Source: Paludifilum halophilum (GTDB lineage Bacteria; Bacillota; Bacilli; Thermoactinomycetales; DSM-45169). Taken from it: 64,000 bases of DNA. Position numbers and translations under genes: made by a program. Positions 53,732 through 61,174 of the stretch are shown here, piece after piece. Within the stretch, counting starts at the first letter, position 1, and each line of letters begins with the position of its first letter. The stretch spans positions 496,001-560,000 of the forward strand of contig NZ_NOWF01000001.1 in the NCBI RefSeq assembly GCF_002245355.1, read 5' to 3'. A model generated the notes under the pieces. The model worked only from the letters and a program-made list of their open reading frames with translations. It did not search any database and was not told where the DNA came from.

Positions 53732-53749
53732 GTACAAAGAAAACTGTAC
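53732..53749. promoter_or_regulatory. Candidate GbsR operator 2 (gbsR side)
   Basis: GTACAAAGAAAACTGTAC: GTACA and TGTAC half-sites eight bases apart, the geometry of operator 1. It fits autorepression of gbsR and of the symporter gene behind it. Confidence 0.6.
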
Positions 53750-53818
53750 AAACGATTTGTTCGGGATTTTTTTGGGTACGATAAGAATGTATGAGGTTCT
53801 CATGAAGGAGTGTCTGCT

Positions 53819-54376
53819 TTGGCGTCCTCAGATATGAGCCATATTGAAAATGCACGCCGCGATTATATTGAATCCCTGGCGGAAACAATGGAAATGTACG
53901 GTCTCAGCCCTTCCATGGGAAGAGTGTTCGGAATCATGTTTTTCCATGAAAGTCCGATGACCCTTGACGAGATGCGCAACCTGACCGGGATGAGCAAAAC
54001 GAGTATGAGTACCGGTGTTCGGGCCCTCTCGGAATTGAAATTGGTCCATAAAAAATGGCAAAAAGGGGTTCGCAAGGACTTGTATGAAGCGGAACACGAT
54101 CAGTTTCGCTCCTTCGTGGAATTTTTCGCCCGGCTTTGGGAAAAAGAGATTGAACTGAATCAAAAAGCATTGGCGAAAACAGAGAAAAAACTCATCCGAT
54201 TGATGGAAGAGGATCAAACTCCGGAGGAGGAAGCGCGGCAAGCCAAAGAGGACTTGAAAAAACTGGCCGAAGCCAAACGCTATTACGCTTGGCTCAGGAA
54301 CTTGGTCAGTGTTTTTGAAAACGGAGACATCTTCCAATACGTACCCATTCCCGACGATCCAGACAGCAAGAGCTAA
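53819..54376 (+). CDS. gbsR: GbsR family choline-responsive transcriptional repressor
   Basis: A 185-residue MarR-like regulator of the GbsR family. A winged helix (about 20-95) has SPSMGRVFGIMFFHESPMTLDEMRNLTGMSKTSMSTGVRALSELKLV. A coiled C-terminal helix rich in Glu and Lys follows (about 100-165). In B. subtilis GbsR represses gbsAB and choline uptake and is released by choline. The TTG start (53819) follows GAAGGAG by eight bases. It is divergent from gbsAB and is followed 16 bases later by the symporter gene, likely one transcript. Confidence 0.9.
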   Translation: MASSDMSHIENARRDYIESLAETMEMYGLSPSMGRVFGIMFFHESPMTLDEMRNLTGMSKTSMSTGVRALSELKLVHKKWQKGVRKDLYEAEHDQFRSFVEFFARLWEKEIELNQKALAKTEKKLIRLMEEDQTPEEEARQAKEDLKKLAEAKRYYAWLRNLVSVFENGDIFQYVPIPDDPDSKS

Positions 54377-54392
54377 GGAGTGATGGCACACT

Positions 54393-56045
54393 GTGGGAGA
54401 CAATAACAATCATGGTACGGATCAGAAGCGTTCTTTTTGGACTTCTCCGGGGACCCTCGGCATCCTGGGGATTCTCATCGTTTTCAGTTTAATCTTCATC
54501 TATGCCGTGGTCACTGAACGGGAAGTGTTCTGGGGCGGTCTGTTCTTCATGCTGATCTCTTACGCTCTCGTATACTACATCGGTGCAGTAACCGCCGGCA
54601 AAAAAAGCGACAACCTGAGCGATATGATGCTGGGAGGTCGCCAAGTCCCCATTTGGATATCCATGTTCACCATGGCTGCTACCTGGGTCGGGGGCGGTTA
54701 TATCAACGGTACGGCTGAAAGTTCCTATGCCTCCGGCCTCGTATGGGTGCAGGCACCCTGGGGGTACGCCCTCAGTCTGATTATTGGCGGAATTTTCTAC
54801 GCCCGAAAGATGCGCCGCTACCAATTCACCACCATGCTGGACCCCTTGGAGGCCCGTTTCGGTGACCGCGTCACCGGAGTCCTGTTCCTCCCGGCCCTCG
54901 CCGGTGAAATCTTCTGGAGCGGAGCGATTCTGACGGCTCTGGGAACCACTTTCGGAACCATTTTAGGATTGGATTTCACGACTTCCATCATCCTTTCCGC
55001 CGCCATCGCTGTCGCCTATACGGTTGTCGGCGGTCTGTGGTCCGTTGTATACACCGACGTGTTGCAATTCGGCATCATCATCGTCGGTCTGTACCTGGTC
55101 GTTCCCTTCGCCCTCGGAGAGACCGGCGGCTTCGCCCAAAACTGGTCCAACTATGTCACCGGGATGGAACAAATGGGAAGCAACTTTTCCAGCCTGATTC
55201 CTCCCCTGGATGGATGGAAAGATCCGGATTGGGGTCCGTATTATTGGAATTGGTGGGATTCCGCCCTTCTGCTCATCTTCGGCGGTATCCCATGGCAGGT
55301 ATACTTCCAGCGGGTTCTTTCCGCGAAGAGCGAAAAAACAGCCATGTGGCTGTCCATCCTCGCCGGTTTCTGGGCGATCATCGCCGCTATCCCCGCGGCA
55401 TTGATCGGAGTGATCGGTTTCAATACCGATTGGGCGGCACTCGGAGCCTCAGAACCCGAAACCTCCGCACTAATTCTGCCCTATGTTCTCCGCTATCTGA
55501 CACCTGAGTTGATCGGCGCCCTCGGGCTGGGTGCTCTAGCGGCGGCTGTGATGAGCTCCGTGGACTCATCGATTCTGTCCGCTTCCTCCTTGGCCTCCTG
55601 GAACGTGTATCGCCCGCTGGTGAAGCCGAAAGCCTCCGGGGAACAACTGCAAAAAATCATCAAGCGGTCGATCGTCATCATCGGAGTGGCTGCCACGTTG
55701 ATCGCCCTCAATGTGAAAAGTGTTTACGAACTGTGGTACCTGAGCAGCGATTTTGTTTACTGCATGCTGTTCCCGCAGTTGACCATGGCTCTCTTCTTTA
55801 AAGGAGCCAACCGGTATGGATCCATCGCCGGATTGGTCGTCGCCTTTATCCTTCGATTCGGCGGCGGTGAGCCGGTATTGGGGATTCCCCAGATTATCCC
55901 TTATCCGATGGTGGAAGACGGAGCTGTCCTCTTCCCCTTCCGAACGTTGGCCATGGTCTCCAGCCTGATCGCGATCTACGTGGTATCCAAACTGACGGCG
56001 AAGATCTGCCCCCCGCGTCCGCTGAAAAACTTGAGGAAAATTTGA
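54393..56045 (+). CDS. Sodium:solute symporter resembling the high-affinity choline transporter (CHT/SLC5A7 type)
   Basis: A 550-residue SSS-family transporter with about 13 membrane segments. Stretches match the animal choline transporter CHT1: WVGGGYINGTAESSY, APWGYALSLIIGG, TMLDPLEARFGDRVTGVLFLPALAGEIFW, GGIPWQVYFQRVLS, AAAVMSSVDSSILSASS and LWYLSSDFVYCMLFPQL. Sodium-site residues of the SSS fold lie in the MSSVDSSILS helix. With gbsR just upstream and gbsAB opposite, choline uptake is the natural inference. The GTG start follows AAGGAGTG by about ten bases. A bidirectional terminator follows. Confidence 0.85.
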   Translation: MGDNNNHGTDQKRSFWTSPGTLGILGILIVFSLIFIYAVVTEREVFWGGLFFMLISYALVYYIGAVTAGKKSDNLSDMMLGGRQVPIWISMFTMAATWVGGGYINGTAESSYASGLVWVQAPWGYALSLIIGGIFYARKMRRYQFTTMLDPLEARFGDRVTGVLFLPALAGEIFWSGAILTALGTTFGTILGLDFTTSIILSAAIAVAYTVVGGLWSVVYTDVLQFGIIIVGLYLVVPFALGETGGFAQNWSNYVTGMEQMGSNFSSLIPPLDGWKDPDWGPYYWNWWDSALLLIFGGIPWQVYFQRVLSAKSEKTAMWLSILAGFWAIIAAIPAALIGVIGFNTDWAALGASEPETSALILPYVLRYLTPELIGALGLGALAAAVMSSVDSSILSASSLASWNVYRPLVKPKASGEQLQKIIKRSIVIIGVAATLIALNVKSVYELWYLSSDFVYCMLFPQLTMALFFKGANRYGSIAGLVVAFILRFGGGEPVLGIPQIIPYPMVEDGAVLFPFRTLAMVSSLIAIYVVSKLTAKICPPRPLKNLRKI

Positions 56046-56064
56046 CCGTAAAACAGCTGTTACG

Positions 56065-56104
56065 AAAAAAAGCACTCTCCTGTGTCAGGAGAGTGCTTTT
56101 TTAG
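56065..56104. terminator. Bidirectional terminator (symporter / ABC ATPase)
   Basis: Arms AAAAAAGCACTCTCC/GGAGAGTGCTTTTTT with a seven-base loop. Confidence 0.9.
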
Positions 56105-56129
56105 CGGAGAACCCGAAATCGTTCATGGA

Positions 56130-56879
56130 TCATTTCTTTTCCACCGGCATTTTTGATAAAAACCGGCGCGTCCGTTCCCGGTTCGGGCTGGAGAAAATCT
56201 GCGACGGAGGACCCGCCTCTACAATCTTTCCCTCATCCATGAAAACCACTTGATCCGCCACATCCCGGGCGAACTCCATCTCGTGGGTCACGATGACCAT
56301 CGTCTGTTTTTCCTTGGCCAACTCTTTCATCGTAAGAAGCACTTCACCGATCAATTCCGGATCCAGGGCGGATGTCGGCTCATCAAAAAGAAGCACCTCC
56401 GGCTCCATCGCCAGAGCCCGGGCGATCGCCACCCGTTGCTGCTGACCCCCGGAAAGCTGGGAGGGATACGCCTCTTCCTTATCCGCCAAACCCACTTTAG
56501 CCAAGAGCTCTCTCCCCCGGTGAACCACCCGGTCTCTGTCTGCCTTTTTTACGACCAGAGGACCTTCAATGACATTTTCCAAAGCCGTTTTGTGAGGAAA
56601 CAGATTAAAATTTTGAAATACCATTCCCGTCTTCCCGCGGAGTTCTCGGATCTCCCGCTCTTTGGGAGAACGGTTCCCGAAAACGATCCGCTTCTCGTCG
56701 ACAGCGATCTCCCCCCGCGTCGGTATTTCCAGCAGGTTGATACAGCGAAGCAGGGTGGATTTTCCGGAACCGCTGGGCCCGATGACGCACAAGACTTGTC
56801 CTTGCTCCACCCGCCAGTCAATCCCCTTTAACACCTCATGTTCATCAAATTGTTTATATAAATCCCGGATGTCGATCAT
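56130..56879 (-). CDS. Polar amino acid ABC transporter, ATP-binding protein
   Basis: A 249-residue ATPase: Walker A GPSGSGKST, Q-loop GMVFQNFNLFPHKTALENV, signature LSGGQQQRVAIARAL, Walker B LLFDEPTSALDPE, and the switch VTHEMEFA. The FPHKT-type Q-loop is that of polar amino-acid importers (GlnQ/TcyC/ArtP). AAAGGGGGTGACAGG precedes ATG 56879. It lies 14 bases after the permease and is the last gene of the system. Confidence 0.93.
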   Translation of the reverse strand: MIDIRDLYKQFDEHEVLKGIDWRVEQGQVLCVIGPSGSGKSTLLRCINLLEIPTRGEIAVDEKRIVFGNRSPKEREIRELRGKTGMVFQNFNLFPHKTALENVIEGPLVVKKADRDRVVHRGRELLAKVGLADKEEAYPSQLSGGQQQRVAIARALAMEPEVLLFDEPTSALDPELIGEVLLTMKELAKEKQTMVIVTHEMEFARDVADQVVFMDEGKIVEAGPPSQIFSSPNRERTRRFLSKMPVEKK

Positions 56880-56893
56880 CCTGTCACCCCCTT

Positions 56894-57580
56894 TTACGCC
56901 GCGAAGCGGCCGTATCGTTTTTCCAGGCGATCCTGAAACAGATTGAGCACGGTACAGATCACCCAATACATCATGGCCACCAGCAAATACATCGTCATAT
57001 AATCAAAGGATTGCCCCCCGATGATTTTGGCTCGGTACAACATCTCCGGCACGGTGATGACGGAGAGCAGGGACGTATCCTTTACCAAACTGAGAAAGGT
57101 GTTGGCCAGAGGAGGTAAAGCGACACGGACCGACTGAGGAATCACAATCCGCCGCATAGTCTGCCAATAAGTCATATTGAGTGATTGAGCCGCCTCCCAC
57201 TGGCCGTTGGGAATGGATAGAATCGCTCCCCGGATCGTCTCTGCCGCGTATCCCCCCACATTGAGAGAAAGGCCGATAATCGCCGCGGTAATCGGAGTCA
57301 ACGTGAGCCCGATAACCTGAAGTCCGAAATACAGAATAAACAGCTGGACCAACAGCGGCGTTCCCCGGATCACGGAAATATAGGCCCGGGCCGGCCATCG
57401 AAGTCCGATTTTTCCGGACATCCGTCCGATTGCTGTGATTAAACCGAGAATCAATCCGATGAACATCGTCAAAAAGCTGAGGAAAATGGTATATCCGACC
57501 CCTTGCAGAACAAAGGGAAAGGATTCAAGTGCCAGTTGCGGGTCAAAAAGCTTCTCCCATTGAATCTCCATCATCGCCAT
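56894..57580 (-). CDS. Polar amino acid ABC transporter permease
   Basis: A 228-residue HisM-type permease with five hydrophobic helices. The coupling-helix EAA motif is GQWEAAQSLNMTYWQTMRRIVIPQSV. VIRGTPLLVQLFILYFGL is characteristic of amino-acid permeases, and NVGGYAAETIRGAILSI precedes the EAA loop. It resembles cystine permeases (TcyB), but specificity is not certain. It probably acts as a homodimer. The first ATGs follow a weak GAAAAGAGG site. Confidence 0.92.
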   Translation of the reverse strand: MAMMEIQWEKLFDPQLALESFPFVLQGVGYTIFLSFLTMFIGLILGLITAIGRMSGKIGLRWPARAYISVIRGTPLLVQLFILYFGLQVIGLTLTPITAAIIGLSLNVGGYAAETIRGAILSIPNGQWEAAQSLNMTYWQTMRRIVIPQSVRVALPPLANTFLSLVKDTSLLSVITVPEMLYRAKIIGGQSFDYMTMYLLVAMMYWVICTVLNLFQDRLEKRYGRFAA

Positions 57581-57746
57581 CCTCTTTTCTCTATAAAGGT
57601 GCGCACCGCGGTATCCGATTTTTACGATGAAAGGCCCGCGGGTGAGTATTGTCCTCGAGGTTGGTTTATTTTAGTATGGAACATAAAGACGTGCCCGGAT
57701 CCGGTTCCGCCGTCTTAAAAATCATCAACGAAAGGGGGTGCCATGC

Positions 57747-58049
57747 ATGCTCAAGCTGGACATTCAGATCGATATTGCCTGCGAATACAAGGGAGTCGAC
57801 AAAGAAGCGTTCCATCGGGACCTGCAGAGCACCCTGGAAAAGTACTTTGAACTCAATTCTATCCATATCCGAAAAGAGATTCATACTGTAGAAGTGGAAA
57901 AAATCAACCTAAAAGAACAGCAGGAAAAACCGGATTTTCACGACACCGTCGACATTGAACGAAAGCCTCTGGTAACCGTCTTCCACCCCGCCGACGAGCA
58001 GGAAGACTCCTTGGCCGGGAAGAAAAAACAACCGAACACTTTGTATTAA
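57747..58049 (+). CDS. Small hypothetical protein between ABC transporter genes
   Basis: A 100-residue protein I do not recognise. The N-terminal LDIQIDIACEYKGVDKEAFHRDL is followed by a predicted amphipathic helix and a hydrophilic tail ending GKKKQPNTLY. There is no signal peptide or membrane segment. It has a good site, AAAGGGGGTG, before ATG 57747. It lies on the opposite strand inside the amino-acid ABC gene cluster, between the binding-protein and permease genes. It could be conserved or spurious; the ribosome site favours real. Confidence 0.55.
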   Translation: MLKLDIQIDIACEYKGVDKEAFHRDLQSTLEKYFELNSIHIRKEIHTVEVEKINLKEQQEKPDFHDTVDIERKPLVTVFHPADEQEDSLAGKKKQPNTLY

Positions 58050-58066
58050 ATAACCGAATGAAAGGG

Positions 58067-58095
58067 AAAATCCTCTGGCCCGCCCAGAGGATTTC
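58067..58095. terminator. Terminator between binding protein and small opposite-strand gene
   Basis: Arms AAATCCTCTGG/CCAGAGGATTT with a five-base loop, converging point of the 58101 minus gene and the 58049 plus gene. Confidence 0.75.
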
Positions 58096-58100
58096 TCGTA

Positions 58101-58895
58101 CTACGGGTTTGAAACATCTTCCCCGAACCATTTTTTTGAGATCTCGGTCAAGGTACCGTCCTGACGCATCTCGTCGAGTGCTTGATTCATCGCTTTTACC
58201 AGATCCTCATTTCCCTTGGGGACAGGAAAAGCCATCTCTGATTTCTCCATCGGTTTTCCGACTGTCTTTAAAGGCAAATCGACGGATTTCATCATTTCCG
58301 CTACCGCCAAACGATCATTAAAGCTGACATCAGCCCGTTTGGCAGCCACATCTCTCATCGCCGTCATCATATCTTCATAGGCGACGATGTTGGCACCGGC
58401 CTCCTCAGCCATTTTTCCATAATTGCTGGTCGGAGTCTGGGCCGCTTTTTTCCCTTTGACGTCCTCGAGTTCTTTAATCTCATCGTTCTCCTTGTGAACG
58501 ACCATCGTCGCATAAGACACGGTGTAAGGTTCGGTAAAGTCGTATTTTTCCTTTCGTTTCTCCTTAATCCCGACCTGATTGGCCACTGTATCGAAACGTC
58601 CCGTGTTCAAACTGGTTAACATGGAATCCCAGGGGCTTTCCACAAACTTGGCCTTCACCCCCATCCGTTCGGCCATTTCTTTGGCCACTTCCACGTCGTA
58701 ACCGGTCAATTGATCGGTCTTTTCATCCCGAAAGCTGAACGGTTTATAGGTACCCTCTGTACCAATGCGGATTTCCCCCCGCTTTTTGATTCCCTCGAGA
58801 AGGTCTTTGTTCTGTCCGGCCTCCTGGTCCCCTCCTCCGCAAGCTGTCAATACGGCCAGAGAGATCAGAGCCAAACCGGTCCATAACTTCTTCAA
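58101..58895 (-). CDS. Amino acid ABC transporter substrate-binding lipoprotein
   Basis: A 264-residue SBP_bac_3 lipoprotein. The signal peptide ends in the lipobox LTAC, so Cys becomes lipidated and the protein is anchored outside the membrane. IRIGTEGTYKPFSFRDEK opens the mature domain, and LTGYDVEVAKEMAERMGVK and DFTEPYTVSYATMVV follow, typical of cystine/polar amino-acid binders. The start is TTG 58895, eight bases after AAAGGGG. It has a strong promoter at 58959-58987. The permease and ATPase lie 500 bases downstream beyond an opposite-strand gene. Confidence 0.92.
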   Translation of the reverse strand: MKKLWTGLALISLAVLTACGGGDQEAGQNKDLLEGIKKRGEIRIGTEGTYKPFSFRDEKTDQLTGYDVEVAKEMAERMGVKAKFVESPWDSMLTSLNTGRFDTVANQVGIKEKRKEKYDFTEPYTVSYATMVVHKENDEIKELEDVKGKKAAQTPTSNYGKMAEEAGANIVAYEDMMTAMRDVAAKRADVSFNDRLAVAEMMKSVDLPLKTVGKPMEKSEMAFPVPKGNEDLVKAMNQALDEMRQDGTLTEISKKWFGEDVSNP

Positions 58896-58958
58896 CAAAT
58901 CCACCCCTTTATTTATTCCCACTTCATCCATCGGTATTATCGATTTAGTACGTGTTTC

Positions 58959-58987
58959 ATATTAGCTGAGAGTTCCTCGACTGTCAA
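58959..58987 (-). promoter_or_regulatory. Promoter of the amino acid ABC transporter binding protein
   Basis: Minus strand TTGACA (58982-58987), 17 bases, TAATAT (58959-58964): an almost perfect sigma-A promoter. Confidence 0.85.
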
Positions 58988-59010
58988 TCAACCGAACGCC
59001 CGTCCTCAAA

Positions 59011-59035
59011 AGAAAAAGAAGCCTTTCGGCTTCTT
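59011..59035 (-). terminator. Terminator of the carbon-nitrogen hydrolase gene
   Basis: Arms AAGAAGCC/GGCTTCTT with a TTTC loop, then T-rich on the minus strand. Confidence 0.8.
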
Positions 59036-59041
59036 CATCGG

Positions 59042-59824
59042 TCACAGGCGATAGCGGTCAGGAACCCGATCCTTGAAAACGGGAATTTTTCGCCGCACCC
59101 GATCCACTTCGTTCAGATCGATATCCACTGTTAGAATGGTTTCTTCTTCCTCCCCTTCGGCCAAGATCTCTCCCCAGGGATCGATGACCATGGAATGACC
59201 GCAAAAAGTGTTTTTGCCCCCTTGTCCCACCCGATTGACAGCCACGACAAAGAGCTGGTTTTCAACAGCCCGGGCTTGATTGAGCACTCGCCAATGGTTT
59301 AAGCGGGGATGAGGCCACTCCGCAGGAACGAACAAAATCTGCATCCCGTCCAGAGCCAAGGAACGAATCATTTCCGGAAACCGCAAATCGTAGCAAATAA
59401 TGATCCCGGCCCGGTGGCCCCCGATTTCAAAAGCCACGCGTCCGTCTTCTCCCGGGATCAGATACTTTTCTTCCTCCATCAGACGAAACAAGTGCAACTT
59501 CCGATAACCAGCCAACTCCGTCCCATCCGGCGAAAAAACATAACCGGCATTGTAACAGCCCTTTTCGTCCTTTTCCGCAATCGAACCCGCGACAAGGGTC
59601 ACCTTTTTCTCGCGGGCCAATCGGGACATCCACTCCCGCAATGCTCCCCGATCAGCGATATCATCCAGGCGGGTCAAATCGTATCCGGTATTCCACATTT
59701 CAGGCAGAACCACCACCTCCGCCTGTTCCTGCTCCACCGCCTGCTCCACTCTTTCCCGCACGCGCCGGCAGTTTTCATCAGGCTGTCCAAAGGCGATGTC
59801 CATCTGTATGCTTGAAATTTTCAT
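59042..59824 (-). CDS. Carbon-nitrogen hydrolase (nitrilase superfamily, omega-amidase-like)
   Basis: A 260-residue nitrilase-superfamily amidase with the complete triad: Glu in VVLPEMWNTGY, Lys in YRKLHLF and Cys in IICYDLRFPE. WGEILAEG lies near the C terminus. The YRKLHLF/CYDLRFPE pairing is that of NIT2/YafV/MtnU-type omega-amidases, which hydrolyse 2-oxoacid amides and can serve methionine salvage. No methionine salvage genes are near. The start ATG lies about 12 bases after AAAGGGGGAG. Confidence 0.88.
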   Translation of the reverse strand: MKISSIQMDIAFGQPDENCRRVRERVEQAVEQEQAEVVVLPEMWNTGYDLTRLDDIADRGALREWMSRLAREKKVTLVAGSIAEKDEKGCYNAGYVFSPDGTELAGYRKLHLFRLMEEEKYLIPGEDGRVAFEIGGHRAGIIICYDLRFPEMIRSLALDGMQILFVPAEWPHPRLNHWRVLNQARAVENQLFVVAVNRVGQGGKNTFCGHSMVIDPWGEILAEGEEEETILTVDIDLNEVDRVRRKIPVFKDRVPDRYRL

Positions 59825-59883
59825 TCCGGGTTTTCTCCCCCTTTCTCCTTTTATTCAAACAAAAACATGGCCTCCATGCCATG

Positions 59884-60246
59884 CTATAAATTGCTGATTC
59901 TTTTTGTTTCGGCGGCGAAATACTGGTTGGGAAAAAAATAAAGAGAGCGGAGCAATGTTTTGTACCGTTGCTTCATTTCATCCCGGTAAGTGAAAAAGGA
60001 TTCACCCCGCAAGTGGAGCAGGCTGAAACAGCACAGATAAAGAAAGCTGACCACCTCGTGGACATGAGGATAACGCCTGGCCAGATCCCGACGATGCACC
60101 ACATCCTGAAGATCCTGAACCCGAGAACAGACTTTCAGCACTTCACCTTTATCCTCGGCCTCGATCCGCAGTAAAGCTTGTACACTCCAATCGATGGAGG
60201 ACAAAATTTCCTTCAGCTCACTGTACTGACGGTTTTCAACGATCAC
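59884..60246 (-). CDS. Small hypothetical protein, mostly helical
   Basis: A 120-residue soluble protein I do not recognise. It appears all-helical, with SELKEILSSIDWSVQALLRIE at the N terminus, a central VSFLYLCCFSLLHL hydrophobic patch and a basic C terminus. The GTG start (60246) follows AGGTGG by six bases. No neighbour clarifies its role; the spacer upstream is long and AT-rich. Confidence 0.6.
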   Translation of the reverse strand: MIVENRQYSELKEILSSIDWSVQALLRIEAEDKGEVLKVCSRVQDLQDVVHRRDLARRYPHVHEVVSFLYLCCFSLLHLRGESFFTYRDEMKQRYKTLLRSLYFFPNQYFAAETKRISNL

Positions 60247-60632
60247 TTCCTACCACCTGCCACCCTTTTCGTTCTCTCACGAAACACGTTCCAAGACCAA
60301 ACAACCCGACTATGCCGCGGAACCGCCTGACGCCCAACCTTCCGGATACAAAAACTTCAAAAAAATTTAACGGGATTTACGCTGGATTTCTCTTACGGCC
60401 AGGAAGGTAAAAGGATAGAGTGTTAGATCTTCGATGCCGTTAAAAGCAAAATTCCATCAAATTTTGCTATTTGAAAGCAAATCGGAAAAATATCCCTTCC
60501 GAAACAGTTGTAGATTTTGTCGATTAAAAACGAAGTGGATTTGTCAATGATCTTCTGTATATTATGTTAAATTTTTCCCGGATGGTTATAGATACAATAT
60601 ACCATCCCGGAAAACGGTCTTCAAGAAGATTT
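60247..60632. other. AT-rich intergenic region with hairpins
   Basis: No gene is supported in these 386 bases. It contains a perfect inverted repeat AGCAAAAT/ATTTTGCT (about 60447-60470) and a second one GGATGGT/ACCATCC around an AT-rich loop (about 60582-60607). A TTGTCA...TATGTT promoter-like pair reads rightward near 60542. The rightward promoter has no plus-strand gene downstream. Confidence 0.5.
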
Positions 60633-61106
60633 TCAAACAGAAAAGCATGCGGGAATCACCTGGGAAAAAGTCTGATAGAAATTGGTTTTATTTGCTGAAA
60701 AAGAAAAAGGAACCATAACAGAAGTGGTTGAGTCACTGGTGGGACGTGATCCCGGTTCGACAGAACGGGCTTGTTCGGTCTCGATAATGCGCTGAAGGTA
60801 AAGAATCGGTCCAATCATGCAACGGCTCACCCTGTCCGAAGCCCTCCGCACCACCACCCGAACCTTTAGTCCATCCACCTGCACCCGGGCCAACTGCTCC
60901 GCATCCCCCACTAACTCAAACCGTTCCCCCGATTCGTCCACCAGCACCCAACATCCTCCCTGGATGTCGAGATAACGCATGGTACCTTTCAAAATAAAAT
61001 CGCCGGAAGGCTCCGCTTGGACCGGCAGCCCCGAAAGTGTCCATCCGCAGAGGGCGACCAGAAAACAGAGTCCTCCCCGACGGAGAAACAAAGTCAGTTT
61101 GTTCAT
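60633..61106 (-). CDS. Secreted hypothetical protein
   Basis: A 157-residue exported protein. A signal peptide (KLTLFLRRGG, hydrophobic LCFLVALCGWTL, cleavage near VQA) precedes a short beta-rich domain, GDFILKGTMRYLDIQGGCWVLVDESGERFELVGD. This resembles small OB-fold-like secreted proteins. A Ser/Thr-rich tail follows. Function unknown. GAGGAGTTCGTAAAAG precedes the ATG. Two Cys remain in the mature part and could form a disulfide. Confidence 0.65.
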   Translation of the reverse strand: MNKLTLFLRRGGLCFLVALCGWTLSGLPVQAEPSGDFILKGTMRYLDIQGGCWVLVDESGERFELVGDAEQLARVQVDGLKVRVVVRRASDRVSRCMIGPILYLQRIIETEQARSVEPGSRPTSDSTTSVMVPFSFSANKTNFYQTFSQVIPACFSV

Positions 61107-61174
61107 CTTTTACGAACTCCTCGATCGATGTCTCCTGTGGGATATAGGGTGTGATAAAATCCGCCGGATTATCC

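Noticed and set aside
52109-53794. A 561-codon plus-strand frame opposite gbsA
   Set aside because: Long but antisense to a full aldehyde dehydrogenase; length reflects codon bias, not coding.
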